Assembly (NCBI GenBank): GCA_034387635.1
Contig: JAOANU010000002.1
Coordinates: forward strand, 1,240,001 to 1,304,000
DNA: 64,000 bases
Source: Rhodosporidiobolus odoratus
Taxonomy: Eukaryota > Basidiomycota > Microbotryomycetes > Sporidiobolales > Sporidiobolaceae
Direction: 5' to 3'
Shown: positions 22,525 through 33,773 of the stretch, one piece after another
How the letters are laid out: each line of letters starts with the position of its first letter
Position numbering within the stretch: position 1 is the stretch's first letter
Translations under genes and position numbers: made by a program
The notes under the pieces: model-generated
The model's database searches: none
Told to the model about the DNA's origin: nothing
Seen by the model: the letters and a program-made list of their open reading frames with translations, nothing else

Positions 22525-23500
22525 ATGCACTTTTCCCTTTTCACCTCTCTCGTCGCGCTGGTCGCGTTTCTCTTCAGCGTGATGGCGCGCACAGGTAGTG
22601 TCAAGGGACAGGCCCTTGTCGAGCGCGGGTCTTCCACGTGTTCCCCCGCTGCCACCGAGTCGCTGTACAGCGTTTTTGCATGGCCAAAGGCCAACCACAA
22701 CATGGCTTGGATCTCACAATGGCAGGACTTCCTTTCACTCTACCAATTCGTCAGAACGTAGACACAGAACGTACACACAGAACTCGATCGTGGTTCACAG
22801 AAAAGACGACCATTTACACCCGTGTCACCGACGCTAGGACTGTTGGGAAAGCCCTTACATGGGATGTCGTCCAGTCGACCAACATGCACTATCAGTTCCA
22901 GTGCGTCACATCCCTTCTCTCTCCGGTTTGCAACACTGCTGAGCGCCCGCGTGTGTAGGACTGCGGATGGCTCCACCTGCCTCCGCTCGAACGGAGAAGG
23001 TAACACCGTTACCGCCGCTGCTTGCGAAGAGGACGCTGCCGAGGTACCCTTCTCTTTCTCTCTCATCTACTGTGTCCCTCCTGCGCTGTACGTCGCCCAT
23101 TCGGCTGACCGCCCACGACCTCTGTGGCAGTACGACATCGTCTGCCTTTCCTGCGGTACGATCTCCGAAGGCCAACTCTTCGCTACTGGATGCAGGGTCA
23201 AGAGCATCGCCTTCGAAGGTCAATGCATCGCGAGGGTCAATAAGGTTTTAACGAATGAGTCTTGCGACGATGTTAGCAAGAACCAGGTCATTCCTTCCTT
23301 TCGCGACCTGCTGTGTCTACCGCTTTGCTCCTTGTTTGAGTCGGACGGCTGGCTACCGGACAGTGCTGACACGTCACACTGCCATTGAACAGGTCTGGGA
23401 CTTTTACACTGTCTGGCCGCTTAACTCTCTTTTCCACTCTTACCCTCGCCTGTTCTCTTCCAATCAGAACCCAACCTCATGCCCCTGCTACGTACTCTAA
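22525..23500 (+). CDS. secreted Cys-containing protein of unknown function
   Basis: Signal peptide MHFSLFTSLVALVAFLFSVM. Best model: 22525-22594 (phase 1, GTAGTG donor), 22726-22900, 22959-23043, 23131-23286, 23393-23500. The product contains SWFTEKTTIYTRVTDARTVG, LTWDVVQSTNMHYQFQ, TADGSTCLRSNGEGNTVTAA, ACEEDAAEYDIVCLSCGTIS, GQLFATGCRVKSIAFEGQC and NESCDDVSKNQVWDFYT, with at least seven Cys. The first intron is uncertain: unspliced, the first frame gives VERGSSTCSPAATESLYSV and soon stops, so alternative first exons are possible. A late GTCTGG donor could also trim the C-terminus to end in NPTSCPCYVL. No family recognised; the Cys spacing suggests a compact disulfide-bonded extracellular domain. 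Confidence 0.55.
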
Positions 23501-23784
23501 GCTCTGGCTGTGCTATACGCCCTGGGCCCCGGAGCGGGACAGATCGCTCGAGCTTTCAACACTGCCGCAGGCTCTGATCAAGGACGATCGACACGGAAAA
23601 GGAATTGAGATTAGGCAAGTATAGGCTACGACTGATCGAAACGAAATATGTACGTATGAGAGAGCTAGGAGAGCTCCAAGAAACGCTGAACCATTGAACT
23701 ACGACAGTCGACGGATAAACAGAACATATTATCGGGGGAAGACACGAAGACGTGAGGCATTCGAGCTTGACATGACCTCGCCCC

Positions 23785-25352
23785 TTACGAAGACCCGCCG
23801 AGCGCTTGCATCATGGCAGTGTTGTTGATGAGGCCGTTGTCCTTAGAGCCGGAACCTTCGCCGCCACCATACTGCAATGCATGAAAGGGGGATCAGCTAG
23901 CTGCGCACCGCACGAGAAGCAAGGAGAAAACGCTTACGAGGTTCATAGGTACGAAGATGATCTGCGAAGATGTAGTACAGGAGCTGTCAGCAAGGATGAT
24001 ATACAAAATTCACGAGCAACACGTACCTTGCTGTTACCCGACTTGGCCATCTGCTGCAGACTCTCGAGCTGCCTGATCTGGATAGCAGCCGGCGAGGAAA
24101 GAATGTCGGCAGCTTCACGCATGAGGCGAGCAGAGTCGACCTCAGCCTGTAAGGAGCAGGAAGCAACATATGAGCTGGCTGAGCAGGATAAGGGAAAGAA
24201 GCGGAAGAGCGAACCTGAGCTGCGATGACCTTAGCTTCACCGAGACGGCGCTGTTGAGCGGCAGAGGAGAGGGAAGCCTGGACCTCGGCGGGAATGAGGA
24301 TGTCCTGTGAGGGTCGGGGTACGAAAAGTTAGTTAGGAAGGCCAAGTAAGAGAACGCGAGAAGACCGGGGGAAGACGCACCTTGATGAGAATGCCGGAGA
24401 TGGCGACACCCCACTGTTCTGCCACAGCTTCGACGACTTGTTCAATCTCGGCGGCGACCGCTTCGCGCTCAGTGAGCAGAGACTGCAAATTGCGTCCACC
24501 ACAGACATCACGAAGAGTCGCCTGAGCACGCTCGACCAATGCGCTCCGGACGTCTTTGATGCCGTAGGCTGCGCGATACGGGTTGTTGACGGAGTAAATG
24601 ATGACAGATTCGATCTCGGCCTGAAGGTTGTCCTTGGAGATGACTTGCTGCACCGGGATAGCGGCGGTCTGGATCATGACGCTGATCCTGTCGAGGTTTT
24701 CGCTGAAGGGGTTGATCTGCAGCGCATCAAAAGCGTCAAGGTTAGGCTTCGGACGCAGATGGTAGAAGAAACTTACCTTGACAAGACCGGGGTCAACTGA
24801 CTTGTAGAACTTTCCGAAGCGCTTTACCAGTCCGACTGAGCCTTGGTCGACCTCTTTGAACGGGTTTGGGCAGCAGAAGCAGCAAGGAATGGAACCGAGG
24901 GTACCGGCGATTGCGCCCTGTGGGAGGGAAAGCGTCAGTGACTTCTCAGTTTCGTTCGTCTGATCGCGGTAGCATTGCGCACGAGACAGTTGATCATGTT
25001 ACCGTAGCATCCCAGATCCGAGAGCTCTTGCGCATCGACTTGCTGCAGAGTAATAGAAAGGTCAGCTGCGCCGAAGAAAAGCGGGAAAAGGCAAACGCAC
25101 CTGAGCATAACTCGGCTGCATATCCGCCTTCCGAAGCGGCTGCACCGTCACAATAGCGCTGTAGTTATCGCAGCGATACAAGACGGAGTGGTTAGTCGGC
25201 GATGGCTTTTCGCTGAGTCGATTTCCGACAATCAGAGAAGCGGACATACGGTGTAGGCGCAGGCTGGGAATGCTGAGATAGGCTAGCCTCGGCAGTAAAC
25301 TCACTCGTGGCGGTAGGTGCGGACTTGTGCTGATCGTACGAGGGTGAGGCCA
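23785..25352 (-). CDS. stomatin/prohibitin-like Band 7 (SPFH) domain protein
   Basis: Membrane-associated SPFH/Band 7 protein. The ATG at 25352 gives MASPSYDQHKSAPTATSE. A Cys-rich hydrophobic stretch (GTLGSIPCCFCCPNPFKEV) is a likely membrane-hairpin/palmitoylation segment. The Band 7 core follows: GSVGLVKRFGKFYKSVDPGL, INPFSENLDRISVMIQT, IPVQQVISKDNLQAEIESV, IIYSVNNPYRAAYGIKDVR, ALVERAQATLRDVCGGRNLQ, LLTEREAVAAEIEQVVEAVA and QWGVAISGILIKDILIP. The helical C-terminus has AQQRRLGEAKVIAAQAEVDS and SPAAIQIRQLESLQQMAKSG, ending at 23785. The family scaffolds lipid microdomains and regulates channels or proteases. At least seven introns. Confidence 0.9.
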
Positions 25353-26167
25353 TTGTTGCGGGTCGGGGATTTGTGATGTTGAAGGAAAGAAGCTAAGTGG
25401 CGTGGGCTGGGGTTTGGTCGAGGGGAGTTGTCCGATGTTGGTACCCGCGGGTTGTCGAGATGGGACTAAGCAGAAGAGGACAGCGATGGGGAACTGAACT
25501 CAAGCGGGACAAGCAATGGACTTTGAAAGGGCAAGCAGCCAAGCACAGCCTCTCGGCTGCCGGATCGGCAGACGGCTTTGTGGGGTACCGAAATAGACTA
25601 AAGCAAGTTGATTGCACTTGACTGTAATGAGCAGATGCAATTGTAGTTTCCTATGAAAGGCCAACGCTCCACTGGCCGGCGACAGTTCAGGTGCCATCGT
25701 TTCTCTCGCTCGCGCATTCCTTGTCGTCCGGTCACAGGAGGAGAAGGTCAGCGGTAGCAGTAATCGAGCAGTAGCATCCAAAGAAGGTACGCTGCTGTTG
25801 CCGTCCCTCTCTTCCTTCTCCTCTGAACTTTCTTCTGGTCTCCACACTCGGCCTTTCTGACCCTCCGCTTGCCCATGATTACTTGCTGAATCACACAATT
25901 GCCATCGACTGCACCTCTCGCTCGTAACAAACTCTCCGCGACGCCGTTTCGCTGTTCTGCGACCCATCTCGCTTCGACCCCCTCCCCATCTCCGTCCCTT
26001 CTCTCGTCTGCACTCTCCCTGACGCCCGTCCTGCCCGAACGTCGCAATCTACATCTCCCCGCTCCCTTGACGTGTACCTATACCCGCTCGCGCCCGCGTA
26101 CGATCGTCAATGATGCCGTCTTCCGCACTATCTGACATTCTTCATCGTGACGATTCCTATCAGAAGA
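25353..26167. promoter_or_regulatory. divergent promoter region, Band 7 gene and GIS2-like gene
   Basis: 815 bp between two divergent starts (25352 minus, 26168 plus). Pyrimidine-rich with C-runs at 25900-26060, probably 5' UTR of the GIS2-like gene. Open frames here lack splice or domain support. Confidence 0.5.
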
Positions 26168-27328
26168 ATGGCGTTCCCCCTCAACCGTCGCGGCTGCTTC
26201 GTTTGCGGCAAGCCGGGCCACATCGCCGCCGCCTGCACCAGCACCGAGAGGCTCTGCTTCAACTGCGGTGTAAGCTGGACTTGAATCCACCATGTCGCGA
26301 GTCTGGGAAAAAGGAATCGCGAGGGTTGCAGAGCAGATGACTGATGAGGCGTTCGTGGTGGTGCGGCTTGGCGCCATGCAGGAGGCTGGTCACGAGTCCA
26401 ACGCTTGGTTAGTCTTTGGGTCGCATCTGTATTGTAGGGTGTCTAGCCCCACACTGAACTATCTTCAATCGCAGCGAGAAGCCCAAGACGACCGAGAACA
26501 AGCAATGCTACTCGTGCGGCGGTGTTGGCCACCTTGCCTCGTACGTTCCTTCCCTCACATGTTTTCCCTCCGTCATCCTTTTCATGACACCCTAATGTTG
26601 GCGATGTCTACTATGCGACCTTCCTTCTTCCTCGTTGTACTGACGAAGCGCACTGTCGCAGCGACTGCCCTAGCATTCGTGTCGGGTTCGTTCTCTTCCT
26701 CCTGCCTCACTTCTTCCTTACTACTTGTCGCCAGTCAGTTCATTCAAGCTTACTGACTTGTCCGCAATCTCACAGTGCTGGCTTCCCCGGCGGTGGTGGT
26801 GGTGGTGGTGCCAAGTGCTACCAGTGCGGCCAGTTTGGCCACATTGCCCGTTCGTGCCCCAACCCCCCGGCTGCTGGCGTTGACGGTGCCGTCGCCCCAG
26901 CTGTTGCCCCCGTCCCTCGCCCCATGGGTGGTCGCGTCGGTGGCTTCGCGCCCCGTGGCGGCTTCGGCGGCGCTCGCGGTGGCTTCTTTGGTGCTGGTCG
27001 CCCGGGTCGCTGCTACGGCTGCGGCGGTACGTCGTTATCTTTGCCCTCGGTTCTGACGACAATCAGCTTATCAGACTGACTGTCTCCTGTGCAGGTTTCG
27101 GTCACCGTGCCGCCAACTGCCCGACCACTGCTCGTGCGCTTGGCCCGAAGAAGTGCTACTCCTGCCAGCAGGAGGGACACAGTACGTCGCCTCTGTCCCT
27201 TCTGTCCTCTGGGTTTGTCTGCTCTCTGCCGCGCACGTGGCACTGACCACCGTCAATCCTCTTCTGTCACAGTCGCCCGTGACTGCCCTAACGCTGCCGC
27301 CCCGGCCGAGGCTGCCACTGTCGCCTAA
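26168..27328 (+). CDS. GIS2: GIS2/CNBP-type protein with six CCHC zinc knuckles and an RGG linker
   Basis: Nucleic-acid binding protein of the CNBP/Gis2/Byr3 family, which binds single-stranded RNA/DNA and influences translation. Exons: 26168-26269, 26382-26407, 26475-26540, 26662-26685, 26776-27026, 27095-27181, 27273-27328. Six knuckles are seen: CFVCGKPGHIAAAC, CFNCGEAGHESNAC, CYSCGGVGHLASDC, CYQCGQFGHIARSC, CYGCGGFGHRAANC and CYSCQQEGHIARDC. Between knuckles 4 and 5 lies a Gly/Arg-rich linker (GGRVGGFAPRGGFGGARGG), a likely arginine-methylation/RNA-binding region. Yeast Gis2 and human CNBP have seven knuckles, so one fewer here. Two knuckles are interrupted by introns. It ends TAA 27326-27328. 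Confidence 0.93.
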
Positions 27329-27664
27329 GCCGGTCGCAAAGTGGAGGGGAGTGGAGGAGGACGCTTCGAGCAGATGTGCGGTCTTCTGAGGTAGGAGGGA
27401 AGGGCAAGAGTTAGCGAAGGAGTTGAGCGGCGCAAGGCGTTTATTCTTTTTCTATCCTGCTTCCTTGACTCGTATCGCTGCCTTGTTCTTGCAACCTGGA
27501 CGCTTCATCTCTTGACTGCTCACCACAACGCCATGCGTGGTAGAGAGAAAAGCAGAAACACTTGAACATCGAGCGGCCGAGGGCGGCAAGAGCGCCGCTC
27601 GTCCGCCGCCGCATCAACCGCTCCTCGATGCTGCATTTCATTCCTTCCGTTCCACACGCACGCT
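27329..27664. other. intergenic region
   Basis: 336 bp between the GIS2-like stop and the MFS transporter start. No gene seen. Confidence 0.5.
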
Positions 27665-30293
27665 ATGAGCTCAACAACGGTGGTGGCAGACTCGGGTCCG
27701 CCTGTATCGGGCTATCAAGGCGGCGGCCTAACCCGACAAGTCACATCAAACCATCTCCGATTGCAACCCGTCGAATCTTTACTTGGTCGAGCGGGACGGG
27801 ATGAGGAGCTCAGAGAGCGGGAGAGGCGGGCCGATGAGGAAGCTGGGGCAGGGGTACAGAGCGGGGAGAAGGGCGATAGACCGCAGGAGCCGAGGGAGCC
27901 GAAAAATGGGGAAGAGTTGGTGATAACGGAGGGAGAAGGTGGGAAGGGCGAAGGCTATGCGGAGGAATGGACCTTCCCGGACGGCGGACTCAAAGCTTGG
28001 AGCGTAATCTTTGTGAGTTGTCGCTCTCACCGCACCGCTTCCGTCAGAGATGGGGGAAACCTTTACTGACCTTTTTACTCTATCGTCGCCTTGCTGTTCT
28101 CGCCCTCACTTCAGGGGTGCTGGCTCTTCTCATGTAATGTACAAGGTGCGGCGTGATACCTCCGTCCGGCCTGATGGAATAGCAAGTGCAGCACGCTGAT
28201 GCTTTCTGCTTCTTGCATTGTTCTTCCTCCAATTCCTTCTTTATTCCCTCTGCATCATGTACGATACTGATCTCGCCGTCATAGGCTACGGTATGATTTG
28301 GGGCGCCATCATCAACGATCTGCAGAAGAATCACCATCCCAGTACCTCATTATCTTTGCTGAATGTGCGCCATTTCCCTCTCCTCCTGTGCTCGTTGGCG
28401 ACTAATTCCTCCTCGTGCAGCTCATCATTGGACTGCAAAACTTCGGACTGAATGCTGCGCCGTTTGTAACTGGTCGATTAGGCGAACTATAGTACGCGGT
28501 TGTCCTCTGCTTTCCTACCCGATTCATGCCCACGAGCTTTCCTGCTGATATCCTGTCCCAACAGCGGCTTCAAACGCATGATCGCTATTGGCTCGATCAG
28601 TGCTATCATTATGCTCGTCATCTCGGCATGCACGGTCGACTCGCTCCCGTGTCTCTTCATCTTTCAAGGGATCCTGCTCGGCATCGCGCACGGCTTTTCT
28701 TTGCCTCTAGTGAGTCATGTTCCATCTATCACTAGTGAACTTAGCCTCACCGCTTGAGCTCCGCAGTTCATGACTATACCTAGTCAGTGGTTCTCTAAAC
28801 GAAGGGGGTTGGCGACGGGCATTACGGTTTCCGGTACAGGGTAAGCCTATCCCTTCTTATTTCGCTTGTCGGACGCACTCAAGACGCGTTCTTCCGTCAG
28901 GTTCGGAGGCGGAATTGCTTCGCTCATCATGCGCGGTATCTTGCCTTCCCTGGGCTATCGCAATTCGCTCTTAGTCAGTCCTCGTTTCCGTCCCACGTAT
29001 GTCGTGCCGACTTACGCCTTTAGCCTCGCGCAATTATCTGACCGGCCTTATGAGTATGCCCCTACAGGTCTACACCGGCATCAGCGCAATCGTCTACGTC
29101 GTGGCATGGCTTCTCATCGAAGTCCGGAAACCGCCACTCAAAGCCGCGCCGCAACGCTTCGATACCAAGACTGGTCTTCCTCCCGGCATTCACAAGGACT
29201 ACGCGTTCTGGTGCTTGTTGGCCTCTGTGTTCTTCGGAGTCTTTGGCTGTGCGATCCTACCTTGTCCTTCTTGAACTGGCCCGGAAGAAAGTCTGACGCT
29301 TTCTCCCTCTTTGCCTCTTCTCCCTGATGCATGTGACCCACCCCGACAGTCCTTACGCCTAGCTACTACCTGACTTCTATGACAGAGGCGGTCGTACCCG
29401 GTCTCGACCCCAACTCGCTCAAGCCTGCGGTTCCCCTCATCGTTTCGAATTTTACTCTCGGGATTGGACGGGTAAGAGACTGTCGCTGTACCAGCGCCGA
29501 CGTAAGCACTGCTGACCTTGCGTATGTTTCTGCAGATGGTTGCCGGCTCCCTCGCCGACTATTTTGGACCTGTCAATTGTCTCATTTTTTCGTTCTTTGC
29601 CGGAGTTCGTGCTTTCTCTCTGTATATTCTAGTGCCTGTAGCGCGACTATGCGAGGAGATGGATACTGAGCGTATACTCTTCTGGCAGGGTATCCTACAA
29701 TTGGCTATGTGGAGCACTGCGGACTCGTATGGACTGATCATTGGCTTTGCGGCACTGGTCTACCTTCGTGGGTTCTGCCTTTTCTTCCCAGTTCACGCTG
29801 AGGCTGATGCTGTTACATATAGTCGGGGGCTGGTTCTTCTTTCTGATGCCACAAGCGTACGTTGCATCCGGCTTCCTCACGAGCTTCGCTGAGCTTAGCT
29901 GACCATTGTTCCTGGTCTTTTTTCTCTAGGGCTGCCCAAGTGCGCCTACTCTGCCTGAGTTATGTTGTACCACCCCCTGCTGACAAGTTGCCTGGTGCAG
30001 CTCTTTGGCTTCCGCGGCTTAGCATCCATAGTTGGCTATGTTGTTACCAGCCAAAGTCCAGGTCAACTCGCAGGCGCCAGCATATCCGGTGTAGTGCTGA
30101 ATTCGACTGGCTCCTACGCCAACGTCGCCTATTATGCCGGCACGCTGATGCTGGTCGGCTCGCTGTGCATGGTGCCAGGTGCGTCTTTCTTTCCGATTTT
30201 CACGATACCTCCCTTTTCTACCTATGCTGATAGCCGCCCTCGCACTCTGCAGCTCGGATGCTGCGCGAACCACGAATATTTGCCCGGTATTGA
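27665..30293 (+). CDS. MFS transporter, monocarboxylate transporter (MCT) type
   Basis: Twelve-helix major facilitator of the fungal monocarboxylate-porter group. A hydrophilic N-terminus of about 105 residues rich in Glu/Arg/Gly precedes the MCT signature FPDGGLKAWSVIFGCWLFSC. Membrane exons read YGMIWGAIINDLQ, IGLQNFGLNAAPFVTGRLGE, FKRMIAIGSISAIIMLVISA, LFIFQGILLGIAHGFSLPL, PSQWFSKRRGLATGITVSGT, FGGGIASLIMRGILPSLGYR, YTGISAIVYVVAWLLIEVRK and GIHKDYAFWCLLASVFFGVF. The C-terminal half includes VAGSLADYFGPVNCLIFSFF and SIVGYVVTSQSPGQLAGASI. The last exon splices at CTGCAG to give ARMLREPRIFARY with TGA at 30291-30293, which fixes the end. About a dozen introns. The substrate cannot be told from sequence. 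Confidence 0.88.
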
Positions 30294-30698
30294 GACATAA
30301 CAAGACTGCAATGCCTGTCTCTAGACCCGCAAACTGGAGATCGCCTGGGGAGGTAAATGCTGACCGATCCGCTCTTGCCAGTTGGATATTGTGGCTGCAG
30401 CCTCAACAAGTTGGCCACTGTGCGCGACGCACAGCTAACATGCGCCTCGCCGGGAAGCGGTCACATATTGCGAGAACAACTTCGCCGTCCTACCCACTTC
30501 TGGGGAGCGATCACCATCGTCGTCCTCCCGCCGCGAGCTGCCAAAATTGGGCGAGGCGCAGTCCGGCTTGCTAAGAATAGTACTTTGACCGCAGCTACCT
30601 CCGCTGCGCCCGCTCCGCAACGACCTATTCAGAGCCGGACTTCGCTATGCTGCCTGTCTCTCTCTTCTCTTCCACCCACTCCTTTCCGACTTGCGACC
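30294..30698. other. intergenic region
   Basis: 405 bp between the transporter stop and the next signal-peptide gene. It becomes pyrimidine-rich from 30650. No gene supported. Confidence 0.5.
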
Positions 30699-31102
30699 AT
30701 GCTACAAAAACTCCTCCTCTTCTCTTCCTTCACGCTTCTCGCTCTGGTTGTCTTTGGCCGTCCCCAAGGTGAGTTCCCCCTTTTCCCCTGTCCTTTCTTG
30801 CCTTTTCTCCTCTTTCTGAAGCTCTTTTAACATGCAGACACCCCCGCCTCAATCGCACCTGATGTTTCGGCCCCCGACTCTAACGCTGCAGCTGCTGTCG
30901 AACCTGACCCTTCTTCTGCCGCCTATGGCACCGATGCCCTTGCCAGTAAGTTTTCTCTTCCGGCTCTTCTTCATTGCCTTGCTTACCTTTGCTACATTTG
31001 CTAGACACCACCTTCGACCTTAACTCCTTCATGCAGGGAGCCTCGTTCGCAACGGGTGCTGGCGGCCCCAATGCCGATGCGCCAGTCGCTACCTCTGCTT
31101 AA
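30699..31102 (+). CDS. small secreted protein (91 aa)
   Basis: Three exons: 30699-30768, 30838-30945, 31005-31102. Both introns are phase 1. The signal peptide MLQKLLLFSSFTLLALVVFG is followed by RPQDTPASIAPDVSAPDSNA, acidic/Ala-rich sequence (VEPDPSSAAYGTDALANTTF) and DLNSFMQGASFATGAGGPNA, ending VATSA with TAA. There is no Cys and one N-glycosylation sequon (NTT). The small size, secretion signal and low complexity fit a cell-surface peptide or an effector-like protein, by inference. A GTATGC follows the stop within 10 nt, so a 3'UTR intron is possible. No family recognised. Confidence 0.68.
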
Positions 31103-32042
31103 AGCAGGTATGCCTTTTTCTTCTTCTTTGGGTATCTTCCCTCACTGACACTCCTGTTATTTCGCGACCGATGCAAGCGACATACCGAGCCCCTCGTCTT
31201 GCGCCCTGCGGCCTCCTGCTCTGCCCTTGGATTCCGCCTAGCAAACCCTTGTCCCGTCTGCCTGATGTCTGTTGAAGTAGCTTGATTCCGTGCGGCTCGG
31301 TTGGAAAACACTGTCTGTTACTGCTTGCCCTGTTTTAGATGTGAGCTATGCCGCACTCAGGTAGAGAACTGGCCCCACGCGCACGAATCAGCTATGTAGA
31401 GGTGGGGAAGGATATCCGAGGAAGAGATATTCGAAGAGTTGAGTAGTATTACCTATTGCCCGGAGTAGCTGCACGGAAGCTGCACAGAGCAAGTGGCTGA
31501 CACTCGAGGTGGACACGCTCCAAGCACTATGAGACAAGGGAAAAGGTGTTCAAGTCCAAGGGCAGAACCAGGAAGCGGAAAGCAGCGCCACAACCTGAGC
31601 AAAGCCTTAGTTTCTGCACGTAGGCACTCATAGCTAGCGGTGATCTCGTACACAGTCCGTGCAAAGTCACAGCGAGCGTTGTGCTAGCGAGAAACAGTGG
31701 AGCAGGAAACAAGATTGAGAAGGTCAAACAAGGGTGACCAGTCAAAAAGGATGAGAAGCTACAAGCATTCGGGTCAAGCCTACACCCTTGTAGCGGACAA
31801 ATGCATGAGACCCTGGCAGCTCCCGATGACGAGAGCGTCCCTAGCAGAGTGCAAGCTAAGCTGACGCGTTGCAGGGGTTGAACGTCACTTGTCAGGTCGT
31901 CACGAAGGCTGTGAGCGAGTACTACGTAAAGCGAGTGGGAAGGAAACGAAGAACGTCTGGTATGCGGCGAAAGAACGTCTGATATGGTGGTAAAGAACGG
32001 GCAAAGCAAGGTGGAAGACTAAACAAAAGAGGAAGAAGAGCA
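31103..32042. other. convergent intergenic region
   Basis: 940 bp between two converging genes. The minus-strand frames at 31527-32009 and 31922-32113 are pyrimidine-driven and lack domains. A short near-duplicate (AAGAACGTCTGGTATG at 31949 and AAGAACGTCTGATATG at 31973) is the only structure noted. Confidence 0.5.
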
Positions 32043-33204
32043 TCAAAGCTGCGAGCAGGAGGACCATCAGCAATACAGTTGACAAAGGAGCGAAGAGTCA
32101 AAGTCCTACTCACATGGCCTTGAGTGCGCCTGAAGCGCGTACGGTGCCTGCGCTTGCGCTGGTCGATGATGCGGCGAGGAGTCCATCCCCAGAATGAGGG
32201 GATCTGATCCTGAGACCACTCACAGCGATCCGACCAGTAGCTGAGGAAGGCGGAAGGAGGAGCTGCAAGATTGGATCAACGAAGAGGGAAAGAAACGGAG
32301 GAAAAGTCAATTCTGGCATCGAAATGCAGCCGGAAAAGGAGAGAGGTGAGGCTCACTCCACCAGGTCACCTGTACCCAGACATTGATGAAGACGGTAGGA
32401 GGCCTCCACGAGGGCGAAGGGACCCAGCCAGCGTAAGGTGCCCAACCAATCTCCTCCCCAAAATACGCCCAGCCAGCAGGAATGGAGGCAGAAGGCCCGT
32501 TTCCTTGGATGTCGAAAGAGAAGCCGTCGGTGCCAGAGCCTTGAGAGAGTGGGGAGAAAGACCGATCAGCGTCAAGATCCTACGAGAAGAGGGACAGCCA
32601 GGAACGTACCGTCGGGCGAGAAGTCGCTAGGGCAGTTGCCGGAGCCAGGCCCACCGCGCCAGTCGTCATCGTCAGAGTCGTCGCTGTCAGAAACGCAGAA
32701 GCCGCGGCCTAGAAGACCGCAGGGAGAAGAAAGGTAAACGGCTGGTGAAGAAAAGTGCGAGAAACAAGACAGCTTACGATCGCGCCTGAAACCCCACCTA
32801 CATCCACCTCCCCCACCATTACGGACGCAGCGACCAAAGCCTGCGAGTTTACAAGCGAGTAAAGAGATGAAGAGGTCAGGAAGTAAGGAAGGAATACGAA
32901 AAGTAGATGAATCTTGAGATCAGCACCGCAAGGAAGGGGACCCGGAAAAGAGGAGCTCACGGTTGCGGTGATATCTGCGCGGACAGCCATCTGCGCTATA
33001 ATCATACCCGACGCTGACCTCATCGCACTCTTCGCAACGTTTTTTGAACGAAACGAGAAGGTCGCCCTTGACGTCCTCGGTGGGGACGGTGTTTCCGAGG
33101 GTAACATTGCGAAGCTTAGGCGCTTCAAGCGGAGAAGAGATGGCGGCGACATGGGCGACAATGCCCAAGAACGAGAGGGAGAAGAGGAGAGAAGAAAACT
33201 TCAT
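32043..33204 (-). CDS. secreted Gly/Asp/Trp-rich protein with basic tail, about 247 aa
   Basis: Signal peptide MKFSSLLFSLSFLGIVAHVA from the ATG at 33204. Exons: 33204-32961, 32840-32778, 32708-32610, 32539-32357, 32262-32114, 32048-32043. The first four introns are phase 1 and keep one coherent frame. Segments: VSFKKRCEECDEVSVGYDYS, GRCVRNGGGGGCRWGFRRD, then an acidic run (CVSDSDDSDDDDWRGGPGSG), an aromatic block (GWAYFGEEIGWAPYAGW, VFINVWVQVTWW, SYWSDRCEWSQ, PSFWGWTPRR), and a strongly basic end (IIDQRKRRHRTRFRRTQG). The last intron (GTGAGT...CTCGCAG, 65 nt) leaves only Leu before TGA; without it the frame runs on in low-complexity sequence. Function unknown. The high Trp content near the C-terminus is striking for a secreted fungal protein. 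Confidence 0.6.
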
Positions 33205-33773
33205 GACGCAACTTGTATCTTGCGGAAAACGAGAGTGTGTTGAGAGCAAGTGAAGAGCGGCGAAAAGAGTGTTGAATGAGGGAGGGAGCCTCAAGTGTCA
33301 CAAAGAGAAAGTGAGACGAGGAGGAAGAAAGGAAGAACAGAGGGAACGAGTTCTGAGGGCTGGCTGCAGCATCGCTCGAGCGTAACGGGTCAAAGCGCTC
33401 GCCGAGGCGTTCGCTGTTCCGTCGAGCACATGAGCGAGTCACGTGGGTCTTGAGCACTCAAAGTAAGCGAGAAGAGTGTAGCAGAGAGGAAGGCGCATGC
33501 CGCGCGATGGATGTAGAAGCATCGGAAGCTTGACGCGCGATTGAAGGGGGAAGAGAGCAAAAAAAGGGCGAGCTACAGCGAGATCTACGCGACGAGACAG
33601 AAAATACGCTGGATCAGCTATTAGCTCGAAGCGAGCCCGGGCAATCGAGCGAGTGCGGAAGGAAACGCACCTCGAATGCCATCTGAGAAGGCCCGTTGGC
33701 TGCTTCCCTCGCTCTGCCACAGACGCCGAGACAGAATACGGAGGAGGAACAGCTGCGAGTACAACACGGTACT
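33205..33773. other. intergenic region
   Basis: 569 bp between the secreted-gene start (minus) and the RIC1 stop (minus). It holds the promoter of the former and 3' UTR of the latter. No further gene seen. Confidence 0.5.

Noticed and set aside
26721..27062. His/Arg/Gly-rich minus-strand frame
   Set aside because: Antisense shadow of the Gly/Arg linker and zinc-knuckle exon of the GIS2-like gene.
31949..31990. Two near-identical copies of AAGAACGTCTG(G/A)TATG
   Set aside because: Only two short copies 24 nt apart; too little to call a repeat element or array.
31527..32009. 160-codon minus-strand frame with Cys and hydrophobic stretches
   Set aside because: Composition-driven antisense of purine-rich sequence in a convergent intergenic gap; it overlaps nothing recognisable.
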